A stretch of 64,000 nucleotides of DNA from Myxococcaceae bacterium (GCA_019686135.1 JADGHL010000007.1:18501-82500), one strand, 5' to 3'. Positions 18,847 to 27,866 are shown, counted from the first letter of the stretch. The notes: generated by a model from the sequence alone, not told the origin. Numbers and translations are program-made.

Positions 18847-20069
18847 TGAGCACGACACTTCGATTGGCGGCGCGCAACGCCACGCGCCGGAGGTCCCGCA
18901 CCCTGCTCACCGCGGGGATGGTGGTGTTCGGCGTGGCGATGCTGCTCGTCGCAATGTCCTGGATCCGCGGCGTGGCGGACCAGATGCGCGAGCGTTCGGC
19001 GGCGGTGGGCGGCCACGTGCGCGTGGTGACGAAGGGCTACGCCGCGCGCGAGGACCTGGCGCCCCTGTACGAGAACATCGCGGACGTCGAAGCGCTCGGC
19101 GCGGTCCTGCGCCGCCAGAGCGGCGTGGTGGCGGTCGAGCCGCGCATCACCACCGGCGTCACCGTTACGGTGGGCGAGGAGATTGGCGACGTGTTCGCGC
19201 AGGTCGTCGGGGCCAGCGAGGTGTACTTCCGCGAACGGATGGGCGCGAAGGACGAGCTGGTGGCGGGCCACTGGTTCACCGGCGCGGCGGACGAGGTCAT
19301 CGCAGGCGAAAAGGTCGTCGAACAGACCGGCGCGAAGCCGGGCGACGAGCTGGTGCTGCTCGGGATGACCCAGGACGGTACGCTCTCGCCGATCAAGGCG
19401 AAGCTGGTGGGCGTGGTCTCCGCGGGCGACGGTGGCCTGGGGCAGCAGCTCCTCATCCCGCTTCCGCGCGTGCAGTACCTCGCCGACCTGGAGGGCGGCG
19501 CCACCGAGCTTCTGGTCTACGCGGCGGACCACGAGGACGCGCCCGCGCTGGCCCGGCAACTGAAGGCGCTCCCCGCGCTCGAAGGCTACGACGTGCAGGC
19601 GTGGGAGGATCGCGAGCCCTGGAAGACGCTCAGCGCGAGCATCCGGGGCATGGAGGCGGTGGTCGTCCTCGTGTTCGTGGTGCTGGCGGCGCTGGGCATC
19701 TGGAACACGATGATGATGTCGGTACTGGAGCGGACCCATGAGATCGGCGTGCTCCGGGCGATGGGCCTCTCCCGCCGCGGCACGGTCGGGCTGTTCGTGG
19801 GCGAAGCCCTGGCGATCGCCATCGGCGGCGGGCTGCTCGGGGTCGCGCTCGGGGCATATCCCTCGTGGCTCCTGGAGACGAAGGGCGTCTACATCGGCTC
19901 GGAGGGGGTGGCCGCCGGCTTCTCCCAGACGATGCGGGGCGACCTCTCGTGGAGCTCGGTCCTTCTGGTCTTCGGCCTGGGGCTTTTGATGGCGCTGCTG
20001 GGGAGCCTCATCCCGGCGATCCGCGCCGCGAACATTCAACCCGTCTCGGCCATGCGGTCGGGGAGGTAG
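18843..20069 (+). CDS. FtsX/MacB-family ABC permease (LolC/E-like), second copy
   Basis: This 408-residue paralogue of the preceding permease has the same layout: N-terminal helix (LLTAGMVVFGVAMLLVAMSW), a periplasmic domain, and C-terminal helices with VFVVLAALGIWNTMMMSVLE, RTHEIGVLRAMGLSRRG and a last helix around VLLVFGLGLLMALLGSL. The ATG at 18843 overlaps the end of the previous gene. Two different permeases with one ATPase suggest a heterodimeric LolCDE-like complex. Sequence between the two permeases is only broadly similar, so it is an old duplication. Confidence 0.9.
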   Translation: MMSTTLRLAARNATRRRSRTLLTAGMVVFGVAMLLVAMSWIRGVADQMRERSAAVGGHVRVVTKGYAAREDLAPLYENIADVEALGAVLRRQSGVVAVEPRITTGVTVTVGEEIGDVFAQVVGASEVYFRERMGAKDELVAGHWFTGAADEVIAGEKVVEQTGAKPGDELVLLGMTQDGTLSPIKAKLVGVVSAGDGGLGQQLLIPLPRVQYLADLEGGATELLVYAADHEDAPALARQLKALPALEGYDVQAWEDREPWKTLSASIRGMEAVVVLVFVVLAALGIWNTMMMSVLERTHEIGVLRAMGLSRRGTVGLFVGEALAIAIGGGLLGVALGAYPSWLLETKGVYIGSEGVAAGFSQTMRGDLSWSSVLLVFGLGLLMALLGSLIPAIRAANIQPVSAMRSGR

Positions 20070-20073
20070 TGCG

Positions 20074-20835
20074 ATGAAGAGGTCGATGCTGGTGCTGACG
20101 TCCCTGTGTGCTGCGCTGGGCAGTGCACCGGTGTTCGCCGCGGATCCCGCCTGGCCGTCCGCGACGGAGCTGATGAAGCGGATGGACCAGAACCTCACCG
20201 CCCAGACGCGGAAGATGCGGCTGGTGATGACGGTGGAGGGCCGCCGCACCCGGACCTTCGAGATGGTGAGCTACGGCCGGGGCGAGGAGGACGCGGCGAT
20301 GGAGTACCTCGCGCCCGCGCGGGAGAAGGGCACCCGGATGCTCAAGCTCGGGAACGAGCTGTGGATCTACATGCCGGCCGTGGACCGCCTGCAGAAGATC
20401 TCCGGGCACATGCTCCGCGAGGGGATGATGGGCTCTGACGTCTCCTACGAGGACCTGCTCTCCTCGCGCGAGCTGCTGAGCCGCTACCAGGCATCCATCA
20501 CCGGCGAGGACACCGTCGACGGCCGGCCGTGCTGGAAGCTGGAGCTGAAGGCGAAGGACGACTCGGTGACCTACGCGAAGCGGGTGAGCTGCGTGGACAA
20601 GGAGACCTTCATCCCGCTCAAGCAGGATCTCTACGCCGTGTCGGGGATGCTGCTGAAGACCTGGACGATGAGCGACGTGAAGTCTTTCGACGGCGGCCGG
20701 CAGTACCCGACGAAGATGACCGTGCGCGATCACGTGAAGAAGGATTCGATCACGAAGATCGAGTTCAAGGAGCTCGAGTTCGGGATCGACACGCCGAAGG
20801 AGATCTTCTCGCTCCGGTGGCTGGAGCGGCGGTGA
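20074..20835 (+). CDS. Outer membrane lipoprotein-sorting (LolA-like) periplasmic protein
   Basis: This 253-residue protein has a cleavable signal peptide (LVLTSLCAALGSAPVFA). The fold pattern is of LolA/LolB-like carriers: ATELMKRMDQNLTAQTRKM, RTRTFEMVSYGRGEEDA, GNELWIYMPAVDRLQKISG and MTMRSDL-type strands later on. Such proteins have an unclosed beta-barrel that holds a lipid chain. It is the last gene of the operon, 4 bp after the second permease with GGGAGG upstream, so it probably receives cargo from the ABC complex and carries it across the periplasm, perhaps towards the barrel protein at 15578. The cargo is unknown. Confidence 0.85.
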   Translation: MKRSMLVLTSLCAALGSAPVFAADPAWPSATELMKRMDQNLTAQTRKMRLVMTVEGRRTRTFEMVSYGRGEEDAAMEYLAPAREKGTRMLKLGNELWIYMPAVDRLQKISGHMLREGMMGSDVSYEDLLSSRELLSRYQASITGEDTVDGRPCWKLELKAKDDSVTYAKRVSCVDKETFIPLKQDLYAVSGMLLKTWTMSDVKSFDGGRQYPTKMTVRDHVKKDSITKIEFKELEFGIDTPKEIFSLRWLERR

Positions 20836-20847
20836 CGCTCCCGTCGC

Positions 20848-21401
20848 TCACAAAGCGATGAGGAACGGCTTGAGTTCGTCCTTCTCTTCGCCGGGGACGT
20901 TGGCCTGGAAGATGCGCGTGCCGTCCAATAGCTCGCCGACGAACTTCCCGTCCGTGGCCGCGTTGCTGTGGTAGCCGCACGCCGCAACCCGCTCCGGAGG
21001 GCATAGGCCACCGCTTCCGCTGTGTTCACGACGTGCAGGCGGTCGTAGATCTTGCGGATGTGGCCGCGCACCGTGTCGATGGAGATCGCCAGCGCCGAGG
21101 CCACCTCCGCGTAGGAGAGGCCCTGGGCGAGGTGGCGCAGCACCTGGACCTCGCGCGGCGTCAGCTCGGGCGTGGTGGCGGACTGCTGGAACGCGGACAC
21201 CACGCGACGGGCGATCGCCGGCGACATCGGCGCGCCGCCCGGCGACACCTCCGAGACCACCTCGGCCAGCCGGCCCAGCGCGTCGTGCTTGAGCACATCG
21301 CCGACCGCACCGGTCCGGAGCGTTCCCGGGGCCAGCCGTGCGTTCCGGATCAGCGCGCGACGACGTTGAAAAAGCCATCGCGCGCCGTAGAAGAACCGCA
21401 T
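20848..21401 (-). pseudogene. Remnant of a NarL/LuxR-type response regulator joined to a foreign C-terminal fragment
   Basis: On the minus strand a good LuxR-type helix-turn-helix is present (ELTPREVQVLRHLAQGLSY, then ASALAISIDTVRGHIRKIYD). It is preceded by only the end of a receiver domain (RTGAVGDVLKHDALGRLAEV). The phosphorylation site and most of the receiver are absent; the divergent MAPEG gene occupies that place. After the normal C-terminus (AYALRSGL, about 20985) the frame runs on with non-coding character. A neighbouring frame continues with plausible protein sequence (DGKFVGELLDGTRIFQANV, DELKPFLIAL) to a stop at 20848, which looks like the end of another gene. Probably non-functional. 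Confidence 0.65.
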
Positions 21402-21837
21402 GCAGGACTTCGCGAACGCACCCGGATTTATCGCATTCGCTGTGTGCTCGATGGTGTTGGTGTTGAAGATGTGGGCCGTGGGGCTGGCGACGGTGGCGGC
21501 ACGTGCCCGTGCGGGCGTTCGGGTGAACCCCGAGGACGACGGGCGCGGAGAGGTCATCGGCGCCGTCGAGCCGGAGCCCGTGGCCCGCGCCAACCGCGCG
21601 CACCGCAACGACCTCGAGAACATCCCGAGCTTCTGGGTGGTGGGCCTTCTCGCCGGGCTGTCGCACGCGAACGGCGTCGCGCTGACGGTGTGCAGCATCG
21701 TGTTCACCGCCGCGCGGGTGATGCACTCGTGGTTCTACCTGCGGCGGGTGAGCGCGATGCGGTCGGTCTCGTGGTCCCTGGGAGTGCTGAGCACGATGGT
21801 GCTGATGGGGTTCACCATCGCCGCGTGGGGGCGGTGA
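21400..21837 (+). CDS. MAPEG-family membrane protein
   Basis: This 145-residue protein has four predicted membrane helices and the MAPEG signature (ARANRAHRNDLENIPSFWVV), as in microsomal glutathione transferase and prostaglandin E synthase 1. These proteins conjugate or reduce lipid peroxides with glutathione in membranes; bacterial members are mostly uncharacterised. The N-terminus (QDFANAPGFIAFAVCSMVL) directly begins the first helix, supporting ATG 21400. The gene seems to have been placed against a truncated LuxR regulator and is convergent with the VOC gene (4-bp gap between stops). Confidence 0.88.
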   Translation: MQDFANAPGFIAFAVCSMVLVLKMWAVGLATVAARARAGVRVNPEDDGRGEVIGAVEPEPVARANRAHRNDLENIPSFWVVGLLAGLSHANGVALTVCSIVFTAARVMHSWFYLRRVSAMRSVSWSLGVLSTMVLMGFTIAAWGR

Positions 21838-21841
21838 GCGC

Positions 21842-22273
21842 CTACTTTGCTGCAGGCGAGCAGTTGATCATCCAGCGCACGCCGTACCGGTCCACCAGCA
21901 CGCCGAGCTTCCCGCCGTAGAACGTGTCGTGTGGCGGCATCAGCGCCGTTCCGCCCGCGGAGAGACCATCGAAGATCCGGCTGACGTCGGCGGGGTCGTC
22001 GACGCCGATGGTGACCTCCATGTTGGCGGCGTGGCCGCTCGACGCCTGGCGCATCCGGGGCGGGACATCGCTGACCATCACTGTGGCCGGACCGATGTGC
22101 AGCACCGAGTGGAGGACGTCTTCCGCGTCCGCGCCCTCTGCGCTCATTCCGGGGACGTCTTTGAAGCGGATGATTTCCGAGACCTTCGCGCCGAGCACGC
22201 GCTCGTAGAGCTGGATCGCCTCGCGCGCGTTCCCGGGGAAGTGGAGGTACGGGTTCAGGTGGGTAATGGCCAT
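21842..22273 (-). CDS. VOC-family protein, PhnB/glyoxalase-like
   Basis: This 143-residue protein resembles the PhnB / 3-demethylubiquinone-9-methyltransferase-like branch of vicinal oxygen chelate proteins: the N-terminus has YLHFPGNAREAIQLYERVLGAKV, and the C-terminus LGVLVDRYGVRWMINC. Two beta-alpha-beta-beta-beta halves can be traced. The family binds a metal or small ligand; many members of this branch lack a full set of metal residues, so enzymatic activity is uncertain. It is encoded tail-to-tail with the MAPEG gene. Confidence 0.88.
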   Translation of the reverse strand: MAITHLNPYLHFPGNAREAIQLYERVLGAKVSEIIRFKDVPGMSAEGADAEDVLHSVLHIGPATVMVSDVPPRMRQASSGHAANMEVTIGVDDPADVSRIFDGLSAGGTALMPPHDTFYGGKLGVLVDRYGVRWMINCSPAAK

Positions 22274-22465
22274 GTGGAGTCCCTCGTGAAGGTTCAGCGT
22301 GTAGACGCCCCGGGCCGCTGGAACTCATCGGTCGAGGGAATCTTTTCGCCCGCCCGCCTTCCTCCGTACTGAGTCACGGTACAAGCAGGAGCTCCGCTGA
22401 AACCCAACGTCGGAGCTGCGCACCGCATACCATCCCGTTTGCCGCGCCGAAGAAGGAGGAGTCCC

Positions 22466-23620
22466 ATGCGAACTCAACACAGTGCAGTCGTGCTCGGAGT
22501 CTGTGCAGCGCTTCTCGCCGCAGGGTGCGGTCCCGACGCCCCGGCCGGAGTCGGAGAGCTCGCCCGTTCGTCCCGGGCGATCACCTCCGTCGTGGGTAAC
22601 TACACCGCGAACGGGACCTGGCTGTCGCACGCGTACGTCACCACCGCGTCGTTCATCGACGCGAACACGCCGACGCTGCTGCAGAAGATGAGCGAATCCT
22701 ACGACGTAGACACGCTCTACGTGAACGTCGGCGCCATCACCTCGAGCGGGCGCCTCCAGTCCGGCACGTATCCGCAGGTGGTGCGGTTCCTCGACGCGGT
22801 CCACGCGTACGAGGTGGCGCACGGCGTGACCTTCAAGGTGTTCGCCGCCCTCAGCGGGAACCTCGATCCGGCGGTGCCCGAGTACATCGAGATCGGCACC
22901 GGGCCGGGCAACGACCGCGCGATGATCATCGACGAAGCGAAACGCTTCTGCTCCACCACGATAAGCGGCAGCTATCTGGTGGGAGCGGATCGCGCCTTCG
23001 ACGGCGTGATGATCGACTTCGAGCCCTCCGGTCCGCGCGACGAGGCGATGGACGACACCAACTTCAACAACCTCAAGACGCTGATGCAGGACATGCGCAA
23101 CGCGTTCAACGCTGCGGGGCTGGGCAGCCGCCAGCTCGGCGTTGCCGCGCATCGGTACGGAGACGGCAGCCGCTGGAAGTGGCCGACGCGCTACTTCTAT
23201 TACATGGCGAAGTACGTGAACGTGCTCGCCGTCATGACGTACAACTCGGGCTCGACCAGCGGCCCTGCGTACCAGAGCTGGATGCAGAGCAACGCGACGA
23301 GCGCACTTCGCGCCGTCTCGGGTGAGGCGTACTCGGACGGCAACCACCCGCCGCCCACCAACAACCCGCGCGTCTACTTCGGGTTCGCCGCCTATCCCGC
23401 CAACAGCGTCCACGATCCTGCCTTCGAGAACACGAAGTACGGCGCGTGGGGTCTGGATGCGGCGATCACCGCGCTGGTGAACGACCCGTCCGACGACTCG
23501 GAGAACTACATGGCCGGCGCGTACATGTATCTGCATGCGGACGGCGACTCCGCGCCCGAAACGTACGCGCGCTGGGACACCGACTGGTACTGGTTCTACG
23601 AGCACTGGCTGGGCAAGTAG
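22466..23620 (+). CDS. Lipoprotein with a glycoside hydrolase family 18-like domain
   Basis: This 384-residue predicted lipoprotein has lipobox LAAGC with Cys21. Start ATG 22466 has AAGGAGGAG just upstream. The segment FDGVMIDFEP at residues 178-187 corresponds to the GH18 strand DxxDxDxE, with Glu186 at the catalytic-acid position but with fewer acidic residues than active chitinases. Other barrel strands are seen around VDTLYVNVGA, FKVFAALSG, VNVLAVMTYNSG and VYFGFAAYP. It could cleave or only bind N-acetylglucosamine polymers at the cell surface, which would suit a predatory, peptidoglycan-degrading lifestyle. Confidence 0.8.
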   Translation: MRTQHSAVVLGVCAALLAAGCGPDAPAGVGELARSSRAITSVVGNYTANGTWLSHAYVTTASFIDANTPTLLQKMSESYDVDTLYVNVGAITSSGRLQSGTYPQVVRFLDAVHAYEVAHGVTFKVFAALSGNLDPAVPEYIEIGTGPGNDRAMIIDEAKRFCSTTISGSYLVGADRAFDGVMIDFEPSGPRDEAMDDTNFNNLKTLMQDMRNAFNAAGLGSRQLGVAAHRYGDGSRWKWPTRYFYYMAKYVNVLAVMTYNSGSTSGPAYQSWMQSNATSALRAVSGEAYSDGNHPPPTNNPRVYFGFAAYPANSVHDPAFENTKYGAWGLDAAITALVNDPSDDSENYMAGAYMYLHADGDSAPETYARWDTDWYWFYEHWLGK

Positions 23621-23905
23621 CGGGGCGGCTGCCCACATCGCGTGGTGGGTGCGCCCTGGCGAGCCCGGGTCCCCTCACGTGGTCCGCTCCGCGCGCTCGC
23701 GGAACACCCGGTGCCGCGGGCGCTGCGCGAACCGCACGACGCGGCCCGTGCGCGACGATCTGCCCGCCGAACAACGGCCTGGAAGCAGATCCATGCATCC
23801 GCTCCGGCGACCACCACGTCGCGCAGGCGCACGCCGGAGTGCGCGATCGGATCGCGCCACATCGTGGGCGCGACCCGATGCGCCATCTCTAGTCAGCGAG
23901 TGGGG
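23621..23905. other. Intergenic stretch between convergent genes
   Basis: These 285 bp hold no complete gene. On the minus strand one short frame (23760-23890) has protein-like composition (VRLRDVVVAGADAWICFQAVV) but no recognised family and no intact continuation, so at most it is a remnant. No T-tract terminator is evident. Confidence 0.4.
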
Positions 23906-24607
23906 CTACCGCGTCGGCGGTGCGCGGCGGGCGGCGCTCTGGCGCGGTTTGATCTCCTTGCCCACGCGCTCGATGCCCTTGCCGACGTCGTCGATGCCTT
24001 TGCCCACCTCGGACGGGACGAAACCGGCGCCCTCGAGCAGATCGCCGCTCAACTTCCGCGCGTCGTGGACCGTGGTGACCGCGACGTCCTTGCCGCCCAG
24101 GCCGGCGTGTTTCGACGCCAGCTCGAGGTGGTGCGCGGTGGCCTCCAGTTCCTGGCCCGTCTTCTGCGCGTCCCGTTTCTCCCAGTGTTCCTTCGCGCGT
24201 GCCTGGTGATACGCGGCGAGCGCGTTCTCCGCCGAAGCGAAAGTCGGGTCAGCGTCCTCCGGACGAGAGACCGCGCCGCTGCGGACGTCGCGGCCCAGGC
24301 GCTCCAGTTCCTGACTCGCGCGGGAGAGCTCCTGACGAGCCGGACCGCGCATGTCGGTGCGCAGCTTCTTCAGCTCCGCGGCGGCCTTGTCGATCGACCG
24401 TGCCGCTTCCTTCGGATCCGACTGCAGGTCCGAGCGCGCCTTCTCGAGAAGCTGGCCCTCCTTGTCCTGCGAAGGCTCCATCGCGGCCTGGCCGGACATG
24501 CTCGAGCCGCCCACACCCTCTTCGGGCTTCTGCCCCTGCTCGCTGCCCTGTGCGAACGCCAGACCGCCGCACAGCAAAAGCGCCGCCGCCCAGATCGATT
24601 TGCGCAT
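23906..24607 (-). CDS. Secreted coiled-coil protein of unknown function
   Basis: The 233-residue protein has a signal peptide (AAALLLCGGLAFA, cleavage before QG). The mature part is polar and helical: heptad-like segments KAAAELKKLRTDM, RQELSRASQELERLGRDV and GQELEATAHHLELASKHAG predict a coiled coil. The C-terminus contains a repeated VGKGI unit (EVGKGIDDVGKGIERVGKEI), an 8-residue tandem repeat. It should be periplasmic. No enzymatic motif was recognised and the gene is not obviously linked to its neighbours. Confidence 0.7.
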   Translation of the reverse strand: MRKSIWAAALLLCGGLAFAQGSEQGQKPEEGVGGSSMSGQAAMEPSQDKEGQLLEKARSDLQSDPKEAARSIDKAAAELKKLRTDMRGPARQELSRASQELERLGRDVRSGAVSRPEDADPTFASAENALAAYHQARAKEHWEKRDAQKTGQELEATAHHLELASKHAGLGGKDVAVTTVHDARKLSGDLLEGAGFVPSEVGKGIDDVGKGIERVGKEIKPRQSAARRAPPTR

Positions 24608-24794
24608 AGATGCCCTCCCGATTGACCCCCCACACGATGAGGTGCCGGTGAGGATGCGGAATCGGCCTCAGGTCCGAGAGACAGCACCCGGCCGGCGGAG
24701 CGCACGGCCGGCGGTTGGTTCAAGCGCGCGGGCTGCGCCACCACGCCTTTCACGCCCGTTCAGCACGAATCGGCCCAAAGTCACGAGCGCGCGC

Positions 24795-24957
24795 CAGCGC
24801 GACCGGACCGCCCAGACCGTCGAGCTGGCCCGGCGCTTCGGGAAGATGGGCCAGTGGTCGAACAGCCTCGCGCGGGGTGCGCAACGCGGTGGTTCACGCC
24901 CCGCCCCGCTTCATCGCCGAACGCGAGGTGCACTGGCTCTACGCATTCGACGCCTGA
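24795..24957 (+). pseudogene. C-terminal remnant of an FAD-dependent monooxygenase-like protein, frameshifted
   Basis: The + strand encodes RTAQTVELARRFGKMGQWSN, then after a frame change near the GGGG at 24873 it continues NAVVHAPPRFIAEREVHWLY and stops at 24955-24957. The combined text follows the C-terminal pattern of UbiH/PHBH-like flavin monooxygenases (R-RTA-V-R-FG-MGQW, then LR-A, then a Trp-Leu-Tyr-Phe ending). No FAD-binding part lies upstream, so it is a decayed end. It overlaps the last 19 bp of the ABC exporter gene on the other strand. The rest of the 24608-24938 gap shows no gene. Confidence 0.5.
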
Positions 24958-26744
24958 GCGGCCGCGACGGTGGGCTCTGCCCACTGCCCCTGCCGGAGCA
25001 GCTCGGCGTAACGGCCGTTGGCGCGGGTGAGCGCCTCGTGCGTCCCGCGCTCCACCACCTGGCCGTTCTCCAGCACGCAGATGAGGTCCGCGTCGCGCAC
25101 CGTGGCCAGCCGGTGGGCGATCACCAGCGTGGTCCGGCCGCGCATCAGCTCGGCGAGGCCCTGCTGCACCTCGCGCTCGCTCGCCGCGTCCAGCGCGGAG
25201 GTCGGCTCGTCCAGAAGCAGCACCGACGGCGCGCGCAGAAAAGCGCGGGCGATCGCCAGCCGCTGCCGCTGCCCGCCCGACAGCCGCGAACCGCGTTCGC
25301 CGACCTCCTCGTCCAGCCCCCGGGCGAAGCTGCGCACGAAGCCGTCCGCGTGGGCGCGGCGGAGCGACTCCCAGAGCTGCTCGTCGGTGGCGTTCGGATC
25401 GCCCACGCGCAGGTTGTCGCGGACCGTCCCGGAGAAGAGCACCGGCTCCTGCGGCACCCATCCCAGCTGCGCGCGCACGCTGGAGCGGCGAAGCCTGGCG
25501 TACGGCACGCCGTCCCAGAGGATCTCGCCTCCGGTCGGATCCGCGAAGCGCAACAGCAGCGAGAACAGCGTGGACTTGCCCGCGCCGGACGAACCCACGA
25601 GCGCGGTGCGCTTGCCCGCGGGGAGCACCAGGTCCACGCCGCGGAGCGCCTCGTGACCGCTCTCGTAGCGGAAGTGGACGCCGCGCAGCTCCAGCGCCCT
25701 CGTCAGCGGCCCGGCCGGTTCACCCTCGTCGGGTTCGGGCGGGTCGTCGGCGATCTCGAAGAGGCGTCCGCTCGAGGCCAGGCCCGCCATCACCTGCGCG
25801 AACGTGCCGGAGAGCGCCTTGAGCGGCTGGTACATCAACAGCGCCGCGGCGAGGAAGGAGACCAGCTTCTGCGCCAGCTCCGGTTCGCCGGCCACCGCCT
25901 TCGCGCCGAACGCGATGCACAGCGCCACGCCGATGATGCCCAGCACTTCCAGAGTGGGAGTGAACGCGCCGCGCAGGAACAGCGAACGCTTCATCGCGGA
26001 GAGGTACAGGTCCTGCTCCTCGTCGAAGCGCGCCAGCATCCGCGCCTCACCGCCATAGGCGCGCACCACCGGCAGGTTCTGCAGCGACTCCGAGGCCAGC
26101 TCGTTGAGGCGCCCCAGACTCCCCTGGGTGCGGGTGGCGACCTTCTTCACCGACCGCGCGAAGCGTGAGACCGGAATCATCGCCGCGGGCAGCACGATGA
26201 AGGCGAGCACGAACAGGCGCGCGTCGTTGATGAGGCACACCCCGAGCAGCGCGATGACCTGCAGGCTGTCCTTCACCCACGAGCTCATCGCCTGCGTGAG
26301 CGCGAACTCGACCTGGGTCACATCCCCGGTGAAGCGCGAGAGCAGATCGCCCGAGTGGCGCGCGTCGAAGAACGACGGCGGCAGCGTGAGCAGGCGCGAA
26401 TAGAGCGTCTGGCGGAGGTCGTTGGTGGCGCGCTGCGCCACCTGCTGCATCAGTCCGTTCTGGAGGAACTGGGCCAGCGCCTTGACCAGGGCGACCGAGA
26501 CCACTGCGATGGGGAAGGCCCAGAGGAGATCCTTCTGGTTCACGGCGACGTCGCCCAGCCGCACCGGCTGGCCGGTGAGCACCGCCTCGAGCAGAGGGCC
26601 GATGAGGTACGCGTACGCGGCGGCCGCGCCCGCAGCGACGCAGGAGGCCAGCACCGCGGCGATTGCGGTCCAGCGGTACGGGCGCAGAAAGGAGAGGAGG
26701 CGGCGGAGATCGCTCGCGGCGGGGCGCGGTGGCAAAGCTCGCAC
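24939..26744 (-). CDS. ABC exporter (half-transporter), MsbA-like
   Basis: The product is about 602 residues from the GTG at 26744; the open frame continues upstream with Arg/Pro-rich, non-coding-like text. Six membrane helices occupy residues about 20-310 (ABC_membrane, with LLSRFTGDVTQVEFAL and LPVVRAYGGEARMLARF). The ATPase domain has Walker A GSSGAGKST, Q-loop VPQEPVLFSGTVRDN, signature RLSGGQRQRLAIARAF, Walker B VLLLDEPTSALD and switch IAHRLATV. This is the lipid A/lipid flippase class, which works as a homodimer in the inner membrane. Substrate is not determinable from sequence. Divergent from the 26810 gene. Confidence 0.92.
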   Translation of the reverse strand: MRALPPRPAASDLRRLLSFLRPYRWTAIAAVLASCVAAGAAAAYAYLIGPLLEAVLTGQPVRLGDVAVNQKDLLWAFPIAVVSVALVKALAQFLQNGLMQQVAQRATNDLRQTLYSRLLTLPPSFFDARHSGDLLSRFTGDVTQVEFALTQAMSSWVKDSLQVIALLGVCLINDARLFVLAFIVLPAAMIPVSRFARSVKKVATRTQGSLGRLNELASESLQNLPVVRAYGGEARMLARFDEEQDLYLSAMKRSLFLRGAFTPTLEVLGIIGVALCIAFGAKAVAGEPELAQKLVSFLAAALLMYQPLKALSGTFAQVMAGLASSGRLFEIADDPPEPDEGEPAGPLTRALELRGVHFRYESGHEALRGVDLVLPAGKRTALVGSSGAGKSTLFSLLLRFADPTGGEILWDGVPYARLRRSSVRAQLGWVPQEPVLFSGTVRDNLRVGDPNATDEQLWESLRRAHADGFVRSFARGLDEEVGERGSRLSGGQRQRLAIARAFLRAPSVLLLDEPTSALDAASEREVQQGLAELMRGRTTLVIAHRLATVRDADLICVLENGQVVERGTHEALTRANGRYAELLRQGQWAEPTVAAAQASNA

Positions 26745-26809
26745 ACTGTCGTCGTGAATTCCCGCGCGGGCAAGGGTATGTCTTCGGCCTGCCCTGCAAG
26801 CGAGGACAC

Positions 26810-27046
26810 ATGGGAAAGCTGATCGCCGTGCTGCTGGGGATCGCCGTGGTGGGGGGCGCTGCGTACTGGGCACTCCGGGACGCAGAGGCGCCGACCTCCG
26901 CGGCCGAGCACATCAGCGAGAAGCCCTCGGACGCTGCGCCGAGCGCCGCGAAGCAGCAACTGGACAACGTGCGTGAGGCGGCCCACCGGATCGAAGCGGA
27001 GGGGCAGCGCCGCGCCGACGAGGCCGCCGCGAACACCGGTGAGTAA
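26810..27046 (+). CDS. Small single-pass membrane protein
   Basis: This 78-residue protein has one N-terminal membrane helix (LIAVLLGIAVVGGAAYWAL) and a soluble tail rich in Ala, Glu and Lys (AAKQQLDNVREAAHRIEAEG) that should form one helix. No family was recognised. The following gene starts inside its stop region (GTG at 27039 overlaps the TAA), which indicates translational coupling. Confidence 0.65.
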   Translation: MGKLIAVLLGIAVVGGAAYWALRDAEAPTSAAEHISEKPSDAAPSAAKQQLDNVREAAHRIEAEGQRRADEAAANTGE

Positions 27047-27866
27047 CCTCTGCCAGCCCGGCGGCGGCGCGTCCTGCGGCGCGTGCTGCGGGCTGTACAA
27101 CTTCCGCGATCACTCCCGCGCCGCAATCACGCGAGTCCTCGGGCGGCACACCGAGCGCCTGCGGGACGTCCCGCGCACGCCCGAGGCGTTCCGCGCCGCC
27201 GCGCGCGCCATCGCCGCCGAGGAGCAGCCGCCTGCGTTCGTCGACGTGCGGGTGTGCCCCCTGCTCGGTTTTCTGGACGACGGGCCCGAAGGGCGCGTCG
27301 GGTGTCTTGGGCACCCGCTCCACAACGGCGGCGTCGATCTGCGCGACTGCGGCGTCTACGACGCGCGTACCTGCCAGAGCTTCGAATGTCCCTCCTTCCT
27401 CTGGCTGAGCGCGGCGGAGGCGGAGTGGATCCGCGCCGCGTGCCCGGACTGGTACCTCTACGGGCTGGTCGTCACCGACGTGGCGTTCGTTCGGGCGATC
27501 GAGCGGCTGGTGGAGCGCGCGCTCGGCGAACGGCTGGATGCCGCGCGCCTCCTTGCGCGGCCAGAGGCCCTCCGGGCGAGCCGCCGGCTGTTCGCGTTGA
27601 AGGAGGCCGGGGCGGAGGGCGCCCGGGGCGATGCCCTCTTCGGCCAGTTCGGCGCTCCGCCCGAAGGCGCAGTGTCGACCGAACCCGTGCTGCGGACGAT
27701 CGACTACGCGGCGCTCGGAGCGCGCGCCGCGCCGGAGGACGAGGTGGTGCTGTGCCTCAGCTGTGCGCCGAGGCGCCTGGAGGAGCTGGAAGCGGCGAGG
27801 CAACAGGTCCGCGATGCGATCGCCGGACTGGTTGCCGCGCTGAGCGCGAATGAACACATCGCTTGA
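27039..27866 (+). CDS. YkgJ-like cysteine-cluster (putative metal-chelating) protein
   Basis: This 275-residue protein begins at a GTG overlapping the previous gene. Its N-terminus NLCQPGGGASCGACCGLYNF and later cysteines (RVCPLLGF, RVGCLG, LRDCGVYDARTCQSFEC) make a Cys-cluster like those of YkgJ/CxxCxxCC proteins predicted to bind iron or zinc. A final LCLSCAP adds two more cysteines. No signal peptide, so cytosolic. Function of the family is poorly known; metal storage or a role in modification of cell-surface proteins has been suggested. Confidence is high that it is a gene, moderate for the domain. Confidence 0.75.
   Translation: MSNLCQPGGGASCGACCGLYNFRDHSRAAITRVLGRHTERLRDVPRTPEAFRAAARAIAAEEQPPAFVDVRVCPLLGFLDDGPEGRVGCLGHPLHNGGVDLRDCGVYDARTCQSFECPSFLWLSAAEAEWIRAACPDWYLYGLVVTDVAFVRAIERLVERALGERLDAARLLARPEALRASRRLFALKEAGAEGARGDALFGQFGAPPEGAVSTEPVLRTIDYAALGARAAPEDEVVLCLSCAPRRLEELEAARQQVRDAIAGLVAALSANEHIA

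Noticed and set aside
21842..22273. Methyltransferase function for the VOC protein, as some database names imply
   Set aside because: The sequence has the VOC fold and no S-adenosylmethionine motif; the old name 3-demethylubiquinone-9-methyltransferase is a misnomer for this branch.
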